Below, piece after piece: positions 6,936 through 15,085 of a stretch of DNA of 64,000 bases (within the stretch, counting starts at the first letter, position 1; each line of letters begins with the position of its first letter). This stretch comes from Paenibacillus_AM sp052180255 (GTDB lineage: Bacteria > Bacillota > Bacilli > Paenibacillales > NBRC-103111). The stretch covers positions 2,976,001 to 3,040,000 of the forward strand of contig NZ_CP197466.1 in assembly GCF_052180255.1 (NCBI RefSeq), in the 5' to 3' direction. The notes beneath the pieces were generated by a model that was not told the DNA's origin, did no database searches, and was given only the letters and a program-made list of their open reading frames with translations. Made by a program: the position numbers and the translations under genes.

Positions 6936-9203
6936 TTAGATGGAACCGTGGAATGTACGGTTGATAACATCCAATTGTTGTTCTTTTGTCAGTTTGATGA
7001 AGTTTACCGCATAACCTGATACACGGATTGTAAGTTGCGGATAGTTCTCTGGGTGTTCCATTGCATCAAGCAACTGTTCACGATCAAATACGTTGACATT
7101 CAAGTGATGACCGCCAGTTGTCATGTAACCATCAAGCATGGAAACCATGTTCACTTTACGAGCTTCAAGATCTTTACCTAATGCTTTCGGTACGATCGAG
7201 AATGTATTGGAAATGCCATCAAGAGAATGCTCATATGGAAGTTTCGCAACAGAGTTCAAGGATGCAAGAGCACCTTTCTTATCACGACCATGCATGGGGT
7301 TAGCACCTGGTGCGAATGGCTCACCTGCTTTACGTCCATCTGGTGTATTACCTGTTTTCTTACCATATACAACGTTAGATGTAATTGTCAATACAGACAT
7401 TGTAGGAATGGCATCCCGATATGTTTCATGTTTACGAAGCATATTCATGAATTTCTCTACCAAACCAACAGCAATTTCATCTACACGCTCATCATTGTTA
7501 CCGTATTGAGGGTAGTCACCATCAATTTCAAAGTCAACAACGATACCGTTCTCGTTACGAATTGTACGAACGTTTGCGTATTTAATTGCACTCAAGGAAT
7601 CCGCTGCAACAGACAATCCTGCGATACCACATGCCATTGTACGGATGATCTCACGGTCATGAAGTGCGAATTCAACACGTTCATAGCTGTATTTATCATG
7701 CATATAATGAATGACATTCAAGGTATTCATGTACAGATTAGCAAGCCATTCCAACATGTTGTCGTACTTCGCAACGACTTCATCATAGTTCAGAACATCG
7801 GAAGTAATTGGAGCGAATTGCGGACCTACTTGTGCACCAGACTTCTCATCCACACCACCATTGATTGCGTATAAGAGCGCTTTTGGCAAGTTTGCACGAG
7901 CACCGAAGAATTGCATTTGCTTACCAATACGCATTGCAGATACGCAGCAAGCAATACCGTAGTCATCTCCGTAGATTGGACGCATCAAATCGTCACTTTC
8001 ATATTGAATGGAGCTAGTTTCAATCGATACTTTTGCACAATATTTTTTGAAGCCTTCTGGTAACTGTTCGGACCAAAGCACCGTTAAGTTCGGTTCTGGA
8101 GCAGGACCCAAGTTGTACAAAGTGTGCAAGAAACGGAAGGAGTTACGTGTTACGCGTGTCTTACCATCAAGTGCCATACCACCAATGGATTCTGTTACCC
8201 AAGTTGGATCTCCAGAGAATAACTCATTGTAATCTGGTGTGCGCAAGAATTTAACGATACGCAATTTCATTACAAAATGGTCTACCAATTCTTGTGCTTC
8301 AACTTCCGTCATTGTACCTTCAGCCAAGTCACGCTGTACATAAATATCTAAGAAGGAGGATACACGACCCAAGCTCATTGCTGCACCATTTTGCTCTTTA
8401 ATTGCTGCCAAGTAACCGAAGTATACCCATTGGAACGCCTCTTTAGCAGTTTGAGCAGGAGTAGAGATATCATATCCGTGCGCTTTTGCCATTGCTTTTA
8501 ATTCTTGAAGGGAACGAATTTGCTCAGAAAGTTCTTCACGTGAGCGAATAACTGCTTCTGTCATCACGTTTACTTCCAATAATTTAAGATCATTCTTTTT
8601 ATCTGCAATTAGACGATCAATACCATAAAGGGCAACACGGCGATAGTCACCGATAATACGTCCACGACCGTAAGCATCTGGTAAACCAGTAATGACACCG
8701 GATTTACGAGCTGCTCTCATTTCACTCGTGTAAGCATCAAATACACCTTGGTTATGAGTCTTACGAATATTAGTAAACATATCGATTATGGATTGTGGCA
8801 ATTCAAAGCCATACGCTTTACATCCATCAATCATCATTTTAATACCACCAAAAGGTTGCATCGAACGTTTGAACGGCTCATCTGTTTGTAAGCCTACAAC
8901 TTGCTCTTTGCTTTGATCTAAGTATCCAGGGTTATGAGATACGATTGTAGAAGGTGTATTGACATCTACGTCAAGTACGCCACCATTTTCACGTTCCTTA
9001 ACGGATAATTGCGATACAATATCCCACAAATCATTCGTGTTTTGAGTGGGTCCAACTAGGAAATTCTCATCACCATCATAAGGAGTAATATTGTGTTCAA
9101 TAAAGTCGCGGACGTCGATTTGTTTTAACCATTTCCCTTTTTGAAATCCACGCCATCCATTAATTTCAGTTCCACCTAGTATGTTCTTCTCTTCTGTAGC
9201 CAT
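6936..9203 (-). CDS. pflB: Formate C-acetyltransferase (pyruvate formate-lyase)
   Basis: A 755-residue glycyl radical enzyme of normal PflB length. The active-site cysteine pair is in GIACCVSAMRIG (Cys419-Cys420 from this start), and the radical glycine is in IRVSGYAVNF close to the C-terminus (about Gly730). The reaction is pyruvate + CoA to acetyl-CoA + formate under anoxia. The longest frame starts at a GTG (9212) one base from the AGGAGG box. The ATG at 9203 has a spacing of ten and gives the usual MATEE-type N-terminus, so it is chosen. The promoter region is shared with the divergent fnr gene and holds a TGTGA-N6-TCACT box. Confidence 0.97.
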   Translation of the reverse strand: MATEEKNILGGTEINGWRGFQKGKWLKQIDVRDFIEHNITPYDGDENFLVGPTQNTNDLWDIVSQLSVKERENGGVLDVDVNTPSTIVSHNPGYLDQSKEQVVGLQTDEPFKRSMQPFGGIKMMIDGCKAYGFELPQSIIDMFTNIRKTHNQGVFDAYTSEMRAARKSGVITGLPDAYGRGRIIGDYRRVALYGIDRLIADKKNDLKLLEVNVMTEAVIRSREELSEQIRSLQELKAMAKAHGYDISTPAQTAKEAFQWVYFGYLAAIKEQNGAAMSLGRVSSFLDIYVQRDLAEGTMTEVEAQELVDHFVMKLRIVKFLRTPDYNELFSGDPTWVTESIGGMALDGKTRVTRNSFRFLHTLYNLGPAPEPNLTVLWSEQLPEGFKKYCAKVSIETSSIQYESDDLMRPIYGDDYGIACCVSAMRIGKQMQFFGARANLPKALLYAINGGVDEKSGAQVGPQFAPITSDVLNYDEVVAKYDNMLEWLANLYMNTLNVIHYMHDKYSYERVEFALHDREIIRTMACGIAGLSVAADSLSAIKYANVRTIRNENGIVVDFEIDGDYPQYGNNDERVDEIAVGLVEKFMNMLRKHETYRDAIPTMSVLTITSNVVYGKKTGNTPDGRKAGEPFAPGANPMHGRDKKGALASLNSVAKLPYEHSLDGISNTFSIVPKALGKDLEARKVNMVSMLDGYMTTGGHHLNVNVFDREQLLDAMEHPENYPQLTIRVSGYAVNFIKLTKEQQLDVINRTFHGSI

Positions 9204-9250
9204 TATAGCCACACCTCCTATAGTGTTGGTTTTCCTTCATACACATATTC

Positions 9251-9311
9251 TATCACGTTTGTGAAATAAATCACTATGAAGTTTGTCACAGACAAAAATA
9301 TTGTTTATAAT
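9251..9311. promoter_or_regulatory. Shared pflB/fnr control region with Fnr box
   Basis: TGTGA-AATAAA-TCACT at 9260-9275 matches the Bacillus Fnr consensus TGTGA-N6-TCACA with one mismatch. A second imperfect symmetry, TTTGTC-ACA-GACAAA, lies at 9282-9296. For fnr on the plus strand TTGTCA (9283-9288) and TATAAT (9306-9311) are spaced by exactly 17 bases. For pflB on the minus strand TATGAA at 9241-9236 would place the Fnr box near -40, the usual activation position. The -10 choice for pflB is less certain than the box. Confidence 0.75.
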
Positions 9312-9367
9312 GAAAATGTTCCCGAAACGTCTTTGCGCCTACTTACACTTTTTTTGATAAGGGAGAT

Positions 9368-10087
9368 ATGATGTTGACAACAATCCGAAAGAAAAACCCT
9401 AACGCCAACACATCCACTTTTTCCGAAGCGAATTTGAAGTGTTTGACTGAGCATATGCAAGAGCTTAAGATTCCTGCTGGAAGCCATTTATTCTGGGAAG
9501 GTGAGCCTGCTGATAAATTGTATTTTGTGCAATCTGGCAGTGTTCGAATTACGAAATCCTCGGACGAAGGCAAGGAACTTATTCTTTATATGTATCAACC
9601 TGGTGATTTACTCGGCCAGATCCATCTTTTCCAAACTTCAACACATGGATTTAGCGGAAAAGTGGTAGAAGACACCGTTCTTGGTTTCATTAGCCAGAAG
9701 GATCTTGAAGCATTAATCGAGCAAAACAGTGAACTTTCCGTTGAGTTTATTAAATGGATGTCACTTAACCATCGAATTACAGAGACAAAACTGCGCGATC
9801 TCATCATGTATGGAAAGCCAGGCGCACTCTGTTCCACTTTAATTAGACTTTCCAACACTTTCGGGAAACCTGATGGCGATCACATTGAAATTTCGAAGAA
9901 ATTAACACACACCGAATTATCGAACATGATTGGCGCTACTCGTGAAAGCGTGAACCGTTTGCTTAACGACCTTCGCAAGCAAGATATTATTGACTACAGC
10001 AACGACTTCATTTTGATTAAAAATATGGAGCGACTGAAGGAATTTTGTAAATGCGAGAACTGCGCAATTGAGATTTGCCGAATTTAA
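9368..10087 (+). CDS. fnr: Fnr, oxygen-sensing Crp/Fnr-family regulator (Bacillus type)
   Basis: A 239-residue regulator with an N-terminal cyclic-nucleotide-binding fold (PAGSHLFWEGEPADKLYFV), a long dimer helix and a winged helix ending in THTELSNMIGATRESVNRLL. The tail is FCKCENCAIEICRI, with cysteines at 227, 229, 232 and 237. Spacing C229-x2-C232-x4-C237 matches the C-terminal [4Fe-4S] ligands of B. subtilis Fnr, unlike the N-terminal ligands of E. coli FNR. Loss of the cluster in oxygen should inactivate it. It is divergent to pflB across an Fnr box and probably activates pflBA and controls itself. AAGGGAGA precedes tandem ATG codons at 9368 and 9371. Confidence 0.94.
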   Translation: MMLTTIRKKNPNANTSTFSEANLKCLTEHMQELKIPAGSHLFWEGEPADKLYFVQSGSVRITKSSDEGKELILYMYQPGDLLGQIHLFQTSTHGFSGKVVEDTVLGFISQKDLEALIEQNSELSVEFIKWMSLNHRITETKLRDLIMYGKPGALCSTLIRLSNTFGKPDGDHIEISKKLTHTELSNMIGATRESVNRLLNDLRKQDIIDYSNDFILIKNMERLKEFCKCENCAIEICRI

Positions 10088-10143
10088 TTTGAGCATGAAT
10101 CAAGGAGAACCATCTCGTCATCTTTGCAGGACGATATGCGTTT

Positions 10144-10174
10144 CTCACGGTGATATAAATTCTGTATCACTGAG
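10144..10174. other. Inverted repeat upstream of the fnr terminator
   Basis: CTCA and GTGATA (10144-10155) pair with TATCAC and TGAG (10165-10174) around a nine-base loop and a two-base bulge. It lies in the fnr 3' untranslated region just before the terminator; it may be an RNA-stability hairpin. Confidence 0.4.
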
Positions 10175-10175
10175 C

Positions 10176-10206
10176 AAAATCCTCATCTAACGATGAGGAT
10201 TTTTGT
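10176..10206 (+). terminator. fnr terminator
   Basis: AAAATCCTCATC (10176-10187) pairs perfectly with GATGAGGATTTT (10192-10203) around a four-base loop and runs into TTTTTGTT. Confidence 0.95.
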
Positions 10207-10263
10207 TATAAATGCCCTCATAAATATACTACCATTTGTTTAATAGAATCCCAATAAAAAAAG

Positions 10264-10292
10264 TTTGTGATGTTTCTATCACATGTTATAAT
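10264..10292 (+). promoter_or_regulatory. Promoter with Crp/Fnr-like palindrome before the LTA-synthase-type gene
   Basis: TTTGTG (10264-10269) and TATAAT (10287-10292) are 17 bases apart, and TG at 10284-10285 makes an extended -10. Between them lies TGTGAT-GTTTCT-ATCACA (10266-10283), a perfect 18-bp palindrome. Its half-sites resemble Crp/Fnr sites, but the spacer between TGTGA and TCACA is eight, not six. Any binding would block the promoter. Confidence 0.6.
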
Positions 10293-10370
10293 TATTGAGG
10301 TTTATACACATTTACAAAGTCTTCACAATATAACAAATTCTATTTTTCCGAGAAAGGAGAGCAGACGAAG

Positions 10371-12473
10371 ATGCACAATTGGAAGTCATCTGCTCGATCA
10401 GCAGGTAAGTACATCTTATCTAAAATTCATATTCTATTATGGCCTATTCCACTTGTAATTATAATGGAATTTCTGAACCGAGACAGCGTCACGAAAGCTC
10501 TTGGTTTTGGCTACAAACATTCAAATGAATTTTTCTTGAACTATTTAATTATTACGGCTCTCTTCTTCCTGTTCATCGCCATCCTTGGTCGTACACAGCT
10601 TGCTTTCTGGGTCGTCTCTACCCCTATCTTTATTATTTCATTAATTTCAGGGGTCAAAAGGCAATTTCTTGGTATTCCGTTACTGCCTTGGGACGTATTT
10701 TTAACTTCCGAGACAGAAGATATTACGAAAGAATTGGGCGAGTTAATCCCCTGGAAAATGATAATTGGAATCCTTATCTTCGTGGTTATTGCAATTATTT
10801 TACTGAATAAAGTGAAGCTATTGCGCGGGAAATTCAAGTGGCAAGAGAAAGTGGTCCTTCTTGTACTCTCCGTGTTCATGATGTTTACGATTTATACAGA
10901 TAAGCCTTTCAAAATTAAAGATGCCCTAAACATCAGCACGATTCCATGGGATCAAGCCGATAACTATTTACGCAATGGATTTGCTTTGACGACGATGATG
11001 AATATGGACTTAATCTTCGTTAAAAAGCCTGATGGTTATGATCAAGCAAACATTACGGCCATGGTAAATGATACCCCGCGCCGCAGCAACACAGGCAGCA
11101 AAGAAAAACCGAATGTGATCATTGTGCTAAGTGAATCGCTATTTGATGCGACAAAACTGCCGAATGTGACATTCTCTGAAGATCCAATGCCGAATCTGCG
11201 TTCCTTGCAAAAAAAGTACCCGCATGGTGAAATGCTTTCGCCGCAATTCGGTGGAGGCACAGCCAACGTAGAGTTTGAAGTATTGTCGAGCAACTCGATG
11301 CGCTTCTTACCACAAGGGTCATTGGCTTACATTCAGTATGTAAATCACCCTACTGATTCCATCGCAGGAATCCTTGGTAGACAAGGCTATTCAACTGCAG
11401 CGATTAATCCGTATCACAACTGGTTCTTTAACTCAAGAACGGTATATCATAACTTTGGATTCTCCAAATTTATTTCATCTGAGTTTTTCGAGCCAGAATA
11501 CAAAGGAAATTATCTTTCCGATCACGCAGTAGCGAAGAAAATTATCGCTGAAGCAGATAAAACAGATGGCCCTGATATGATCTTTGCAAACACAATGGAA
11601 AACCACGCTCCTTATGAAGCGAATAAGTTTTCATCTAATCCAATTACAGTAACAGGCAACATGTCACCTGAGTCCAAATCGATGCTTGAGACCTATGCAA
11701 CAGGTATGCGAGATGCGGATTCGATGCTGAAAGAAATTACGGACCATTTTGAGAAAAAAGGCGAACCGACAATTGTGTTATTTTTCGGCGATCACCTCCC
11801 TTCACTTGGTAACGATTATCAAGTGTATCGAGATGTGAAGTATTTACTTCCAAACGATCCAGATGTCACGAAAAAATTGTTCTCGACGCCGTTCATTATT
11901 TGGGACAATTACTTGCCTGAGCACCGTGAAGAGATGTATGTGTCTCCTTCATTCTTAACTCCATATATCTTGAACATGGCGAATTTGGAAGGCTCTTTCT
12001 ACACGGACTATTTATATAATCTGATGCAGAAACACCCCGTCATCCCACCGAAAAATTTATATGAAGCAATGAATATCAAAGAAGAAGACATTAAAGGCTA
12101 CGAAATGCTTCAATATGACGGCATGTTCGGTAATCAATTCAGTTATGGAGCGCTTCGGGATAAGATTCTAGCGAAGAACTTTATGCTTGGACTTGGTGAA
12201 ATGGTCATTGAAGATTCAAGCGTTCAGCAAATTGGTGGTGTTCCAACACTCGTCATTTCGGGTAAGAATCTATCGCCAACTAGTGTGATTTATGCCAATG
12301 ATACAGCACTTGAAACATCCTACTCGAACGGGAAACTCACAGCTCCATTTAGCAGTTTGGTTGGTAAAGATAAGATTAGTATCCAATTGCGTGTTACAGA
12401 CTCTAAGAACATTGCAATTGCGGTGTCAAACAAGATGGACCTTGGTCCCTCGGCGATACCCGTATCTAAATAA
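10371..12473 (+). CDS. LTA-synthase-family membrane phosphotransferase
   Basis: A 700-residue protein with five predicted N-terminal membrane segments (within about residues 20-180) and an extracellular alkaline-phosphatase-fold domain starting near PNVIIVLSESLFDATKLP. The catalytic threonine is probably Thr297 in GGGTANVEFEVL, and FFGDHLPSLG supplies metal ligands. LtaS-type enzymes transfer glycerol-phosphate from phosphatidylglycerol to a polymer or glycolipid at the cell surface. It is longer than classical LtaS: after the catalytic domain a beta-rich tail (about 615-695, PTLVISGKNLSPTSVIYAND) looks like an IPT/TIG-type module. AAAGGAGAG lies about 11 bases before the ATG. It is monocistronic between two terminators. 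Confidence 0.88.
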   Translation: MHNWKSSARSAGKYILSKIHILLWPIPLVIIMEFLNRDSVTKALGFGYKHSNEFFLNYLIITALFFLFIAILGRTQLAFWVVSTPIFIISLISGVKRQFLGIPLLPWDVFLTSETEDITKELGELIPWKMIIGILIFVVIAIILLNKVKLLRGKFKWQEKVVLLVLSVFMMFTIYTDKPFKIKDALNISTIPWDQADNYLRNGFALTTMMNMDLIFVKKPDGYDQANITAMVNDTPRRSNTGSKEKPNVIIVLSESLFDATKLPNVTFSEDPMPNLRSLQKKYPHGEMLSPQFGGGTANVEFEVLSSNSMRFLPQGSLAYIQYVNHPTDSIAGILGRQGYSTAAINPYHNWFFNSRTVYHNFGFSKFISSEFFEPEYKGNYLSDHAVAKKIIAEADKTDGPDMIFANTMENHAPYEANKFSSNPITVTGNMSPESKSMLETYATGMRDADSMLKEITDHFEKKGEPTIVLFFGDHLPSLGNDYQVYRDVKYLLPNDPDVTKKLFSTPFIIWDNYLPEHREEMYVSPSFLTPYILNMANLEGSFYTDYLYNLMQKHPVIPPKNLYEAMNIKEEDIKGYEMLQYDGMFGNQFSYGALRDKILAKNFMLGLGEMVIEDSSVQQIGGVPTLVISGKNLSPTSVIYANDTALETSYSNGKLTAPFSSLVGKDKISIQLRVTDSKNIAIAVSNKMDLGPSAIPVSK

Positions 12474-12490
12474 TATTTAGAAGAACTTCA

Positions 12491-12551
12491 AGACCTGAAG
12501 AAGCAGCATTTCTATAGCTGCCCTTCAGGCTTTTTATTTTCAAAAATATTC
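12491..12551 (+). terminator. Terminator after the LTA-synthase-family gene
   Basis: CCTGAAG..GCAGC pairs with GCTGC..CTTCAGG (12493-12538) and is followed by TTTTTATTTT. Confidence 0.85.
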
Positions 12552-12553
12552 TC

Positions 12554-12600
12554 TTGTAGTGAGGACCATTTCCATTTATAATAATGACACGGATGTCATT
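12554..12600 (+). promoter_or_regulatory. Promoter and palindromic operator of the MFS/TetR operon
   Basis: TTGTAG (12554-12559) and TATAAT (12577-12582) are spaced by 17 bases. Directly downstream, across the expected transcription start, lies AATGACA-CGGA-TGTCATT (12583-12600), a perfect inverted repeat. This is the expected position of an operator for the TetR repressor encoded two genes down. The promoter also shows that the GTG at 12559 cannot be the MFS start. Confidence 0.75.
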
Positions 12601-12624
12601 TTCCAAAAATTAGGGGGATATTAT

Positions 12625-13881
12625 ATGGGAGATAGTCAAGCTTTACAGCGCGGCTTATGGCGCAATAAATCGTATCGCTATTTACTCGGTTCACAACTCG
12701 TATCAAATTTAGGGGACTGGCTTGACTTACTTGCTTTGTTCGCACTCCTTTCCTTTAAGTGGCAGATCACCTCCATGGAAATGGCCTATACGATGATTTG
12801 CTTTGGATTACCGATGGTTGTATTCGGCCCTATATCAGGCGTGTTAGCGGATCGATTTGAGCGTCGTACTCTAATGATTATTTCGGATGTATTGCGGATA
12901 CCACTCGTACTTGCCTTTATTTTCGGCACCTCCGTCTGGCAAATTTATATCATTCTTCTTGTCAAAGGGGCTCTTGGCGCGTTATTTAATCCTGCGAAAA
13001 ATGGAAAATTGAAAGAAATTGTCGCACCTGAACATATGGATAAAGCTATTACATACAGCACGATGATTGAACAATCAACCAAAATCATTGGCCCTATGCT
13101 TAGTGGCGTATTATTAAGTGGATTCGGAATCGCTGCTGCATTCTATGTAGATGCTGCCAGCTTCCTACTCTCTGCCTTACTGCTCATTCGGATTCCGATC
13201 CGTCAGGTTATTTCCTCTCCATCTGCACATGAAGCACGTAAATCCATGATAAAAGAACTGAAGTCCGGGTTTGCTTTTATGTCCAAGGTTCCCTTTATAT
13301 TGTTTGGCACATTTCTCTTCTGCCTCGTTATTCTCGTCTTACAAATTGCAGATTCACAAATCACCATTTTACTTCGGGATATCCCTGGAATGTCGACTGA
13401 ATTCCTCGGTATAACTATTGCTGCGAGTGGACTTGGGCTTTTAGGAACAGCCACCCTTCTAAGTCGGAAAAGTATCCAGTCTGTTCTCCCTATCATGTGC
13501 ACGGGTATCATCGGACTTGGTGTTGTCTTTGCTGGAGCCGCATGGCTCGCCTTATTACAAAATGGATTCGAACTACTCATTCCACTCGCATTTTTGCTTG
13601 GCGGTGCAAGTGCAGGCTTAGTTTTCATCCCATTTAACTCCACGGTTCAGAAGCGAACACCTGTTGAGTATAGCGGACGCGTATTTGGTACAATCGGGAG
13701 TATGACCACGTTAATGAGTATTACAGGACCTGTGATTGGAGGCGTACTTGCTACTTTATACGGCGTGGTGTCCGCTTTTATTTGGTCCGGAAGCTTACTT
13801 GCCATTATAGGTATTCTCACGTTAATCTTAGGAAAATCCATAGATAGGAGTGCGACGACTAATGTCACCGAAAGTGCCTGA
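12625..13881 (+). CDS. MFS exporter (YfiS-like)
   Basis: A 418-residue, 12-helix major facilitator of the MFS_3/EntS type. It has the conserved loop GVLADRFERRTLMIISDVLR after helix 2 and NPAKNGKLKEIV in the central part of the N-terminal half. The start is set at the ATG at 12625, behind TTAGGGGGA, because the longer frame begins upstream of the promoter -10 box. The TetR gene overlaps its end, matching the B. subtilis yfiS-yfiR neighbourhood. Likely role: proton-driven export of a small toxic compound that also induces the repressor. The substrate is unknown. Confidence 0.87.
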   Translation: MGDSQALQRGLWRNKSYRYLLGSQLVSNLGDWLDLLALFALLSFKWQITSMEMAYTMICFGLPMVVFGPISGVLADRFERRTLMIISDVLRIPLVLAFIFGTSVWQIYIILLVKGALGALFNPAKNGKLKEIVAPEHMDKAITYSTMIEQSTKIIGPMLSGVLLSGFGIAAAFYVDAASFLLSALLLIRIPIRQVISSPSAHEARKSMIKELKSGFAFMSKVPFILFGTFLFCLVILVLQIADSQITILLRDIPGMSTEFLGITIAASGLGLLGTATLLSRKSIQSVLPIMCTGIIGLGVVFAGAAWLALLQNGFELLIPLAFLLGGASAGLVFIPFNSTVQKRTPVEYSGRVFGTIGSMTTLMSITGPVIGGVLATLYGVVSAFIWSGSLLAIIGILTLILGKSIDRSATTNVTESA

Positions 13882-14482
13882 CAACTATAAACAAAACAAA
13901 CGAAATGACATCTTACAAGCAGCTGAACGGGTTTTTATTCGAAAAGGATTCACTCAAGTCACGATGAAGGATATCGTAGAGGAATCGAAATTAAGCCGTG
14001 GCGGTGTTTATTTATATTTTTCTTCTACGGATGAAATATTTAGGGAATTGTTAGATAAGAACGAAAAGCAGCGCAGCTTTAATTTGCTAAGTATCTATGA
14101 CAAGGTGAGCAGTGGAAATGAAGCCATCATTCAATTACTTGACTACATGCATAATCATATCCAAGGAACACCAATAGGCTTGTATATCGCACGAATTGAA
14201 TATTTTAACGCCTATTCCTTAGAACGAGAGTGTCATCCATTATTAACACATAGACATCAAACATTAATAAACCATTTCCAAGCTTTTTTTCAAGTTGGTA
14301 TGGAGCGTGGTTATTTCTCGCCTACGGTTGACACGTTAGTCATCACACATTTTCTCCTATCTTGGAACGAAGGTATCACATTGAATTCCATTGTACTGCC
14401 CATTGAAAAGTTACATTGTGAAGAGCAGCTTAAGATACTCCATCATTACTTATGTTATGTGTTACAATTGCCACTGGGTTAA
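13862..14482 (+). CDS. TetR/AcrR-family regulator (YfiR-like)
   Basis: About 206 residues. The N-terminal helix-turn-helix (about residues 10-58) reads ILQAAERVFIRKGFTQVTMKDIVEESKLSRGGVYLYFSSTDEIF, split here as the standard TetR helices, and closely resembles B. subtilis YfiR by memory. The C-terminal ligand domain is variable, as usual. The chosen ATG (13862) overlaps the end of the MFS gene by 20 bases and follows GGAG at 13847-13850; the longer GTG start overlaps that box. It probably represses the operon at the palindrome at 12583-12600. Confidence 0.88.
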   Translation: MSPKVPDNYKQNKRNDILQAAERVFIRKGFTQVTMKDIVEESKLSRGGVYLYFSSTDEIFRELLDKNEKQRSFNLLSIYDKVSSGNEAIIQLLDYMHNHIQGTPIGLYIARIEYFNAYSLERECHPLLTHRHQTLINHFQAFFQVGMERGYFSPTVDTLVITHFLLSWNEGITLNSIVLPIEKLHCEEQLKILHHYLCYVLQLPLG

Positions 14483-14491
14483 GGTGCAAGA

Positions 14492-14521
14492 TTGACAATT
14501 TAGTTTCAAAAAAGTATACTT
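14492..14521 (+). promoter_or_regulatory. Promoter of the MarR gene with palindrome over the -10 box
   Basis: TTGACA (14492-14497) and TATACT (14515-14520) are 17 bases apart. The perfect palindrome AAGTATACTT (14512-14521) covers the -10 box, and related TAGTT/AACTA half-sites lie on both sides. This fits autorepression by the MarR protein. Confidence 0.65.
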
Positions 14522-14580
14522 CTAAATAATTTGATAACTAAATGATTGTAACCTATCACTATGATTGAAGGTGGCTTCGT

Positions 14581-15042
14581 ATGGCGAGCAAGGATATTTT
14601 GCAGCTTGAACATGCATTTCGAAAAATATTGAAATTAATTTCCACGCAGTGGAGTAAACACGTAGACAACACGATCAATCGTTCACAATTCCTCGTCTTG
14701 GAGCGACTTGCTGAAAGCCCACATAATATCTCGACGCTAGCAGAAGCACTTCATATCACATCCGGTGCAGTTACAGGCATATCGGATAAGCTTGTTGAAG
14801 AAGGATTAGCTAGCAGACGCCGAGCAGAAAATGATCGCCGTGTCGTGTATTTAGAAATTACCGATAAGGGACATGAAATTCTCGAAACGCTCAGCAAACA
14901 AAGAAAACAATTGTTCGAGAAATTCTTTTCCGGATTAACTGATACTGACATTGCTGCTTTAACCCGTATTTTCGAACAAATTATTGAAAATCAAGAGGAT
15001 TACAATGCTGAATTAGAAGCATCACTTGATCCAAAAGCATAG
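14581..15042 (+). CDS. MarR-family transcriptional regulator
   Basis: A 153-residue winged-helix regulator. The recognition region ISTLAEALHITSGAVTGISDKLVEEGLASRRR and the wing AENDRRVVYLEITDKG (about residues 55-105) are typical MarR features, flanked by dimerisation helices. A GAAGGTGG box precedes the ATG. There is no cotranscribed target gene: a terminator follows directly, so it controls itself and probably a distant gene. It has no conserved redox cysteine like OhrR in the part I can judge, so an organic-peroxide role is not supported. Confidence 0.9.
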   Translation: MASKDILQLEHAFRKILKLISTQWSKHVDNTINRSQFLVLERLAESPHNISTLAEALHITSGAVTGISDKLVEEGLASRRRAENDRRVVYLEITDKGHEILETLSKQRKQLFEKFFSGLTDTDIAALTRIFEQIIENQEDYNAELEASLDPKA

Positions 15043-15079
15043 AAAAACGAGCGAACCGCTAGGGGCTGCTCGTTTTTTT
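15043..15079. terminator. Terminator after the MarR gene
   Basis: AAAAACGAGC (15043-15052) pairs with GCTCGTTTTT (15068-15077). Seven T residues on the plus strand and an A run on the other side make it usable in both directions, also for the convergent isomerase operon. Confidence 0.88.
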
Positions 15080-15085
15080 GTAGAC

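Noticed and set aside
7227..7874. Plus-strand 215-codon frame opposite pflB
   Set aside because: It is a mirror of the pflB coding frame; composition (many Cys, Ile, Thr) is not protein-like and no ribosome binding site precedes it.
10267..10458. Short plus-strand frame overlapping the LTA-synthase start
   Set aside because: Begins in the promoter spacer, has no ribosome binding site and overlaps the real gene out of frame.
12559..12624. Upstream GTG start for the MFS exporter
   Set aside because: The frame would begin upstream of the -10 box; the ATG at 12625 has a proper ribosome binding site.
13203..13643. Minus-strand 146-codon frame inside the MFS gene
   Set aside because: Antisense shadow of a well-supported membrane transporter gene; no ribosome binding site or promoter.
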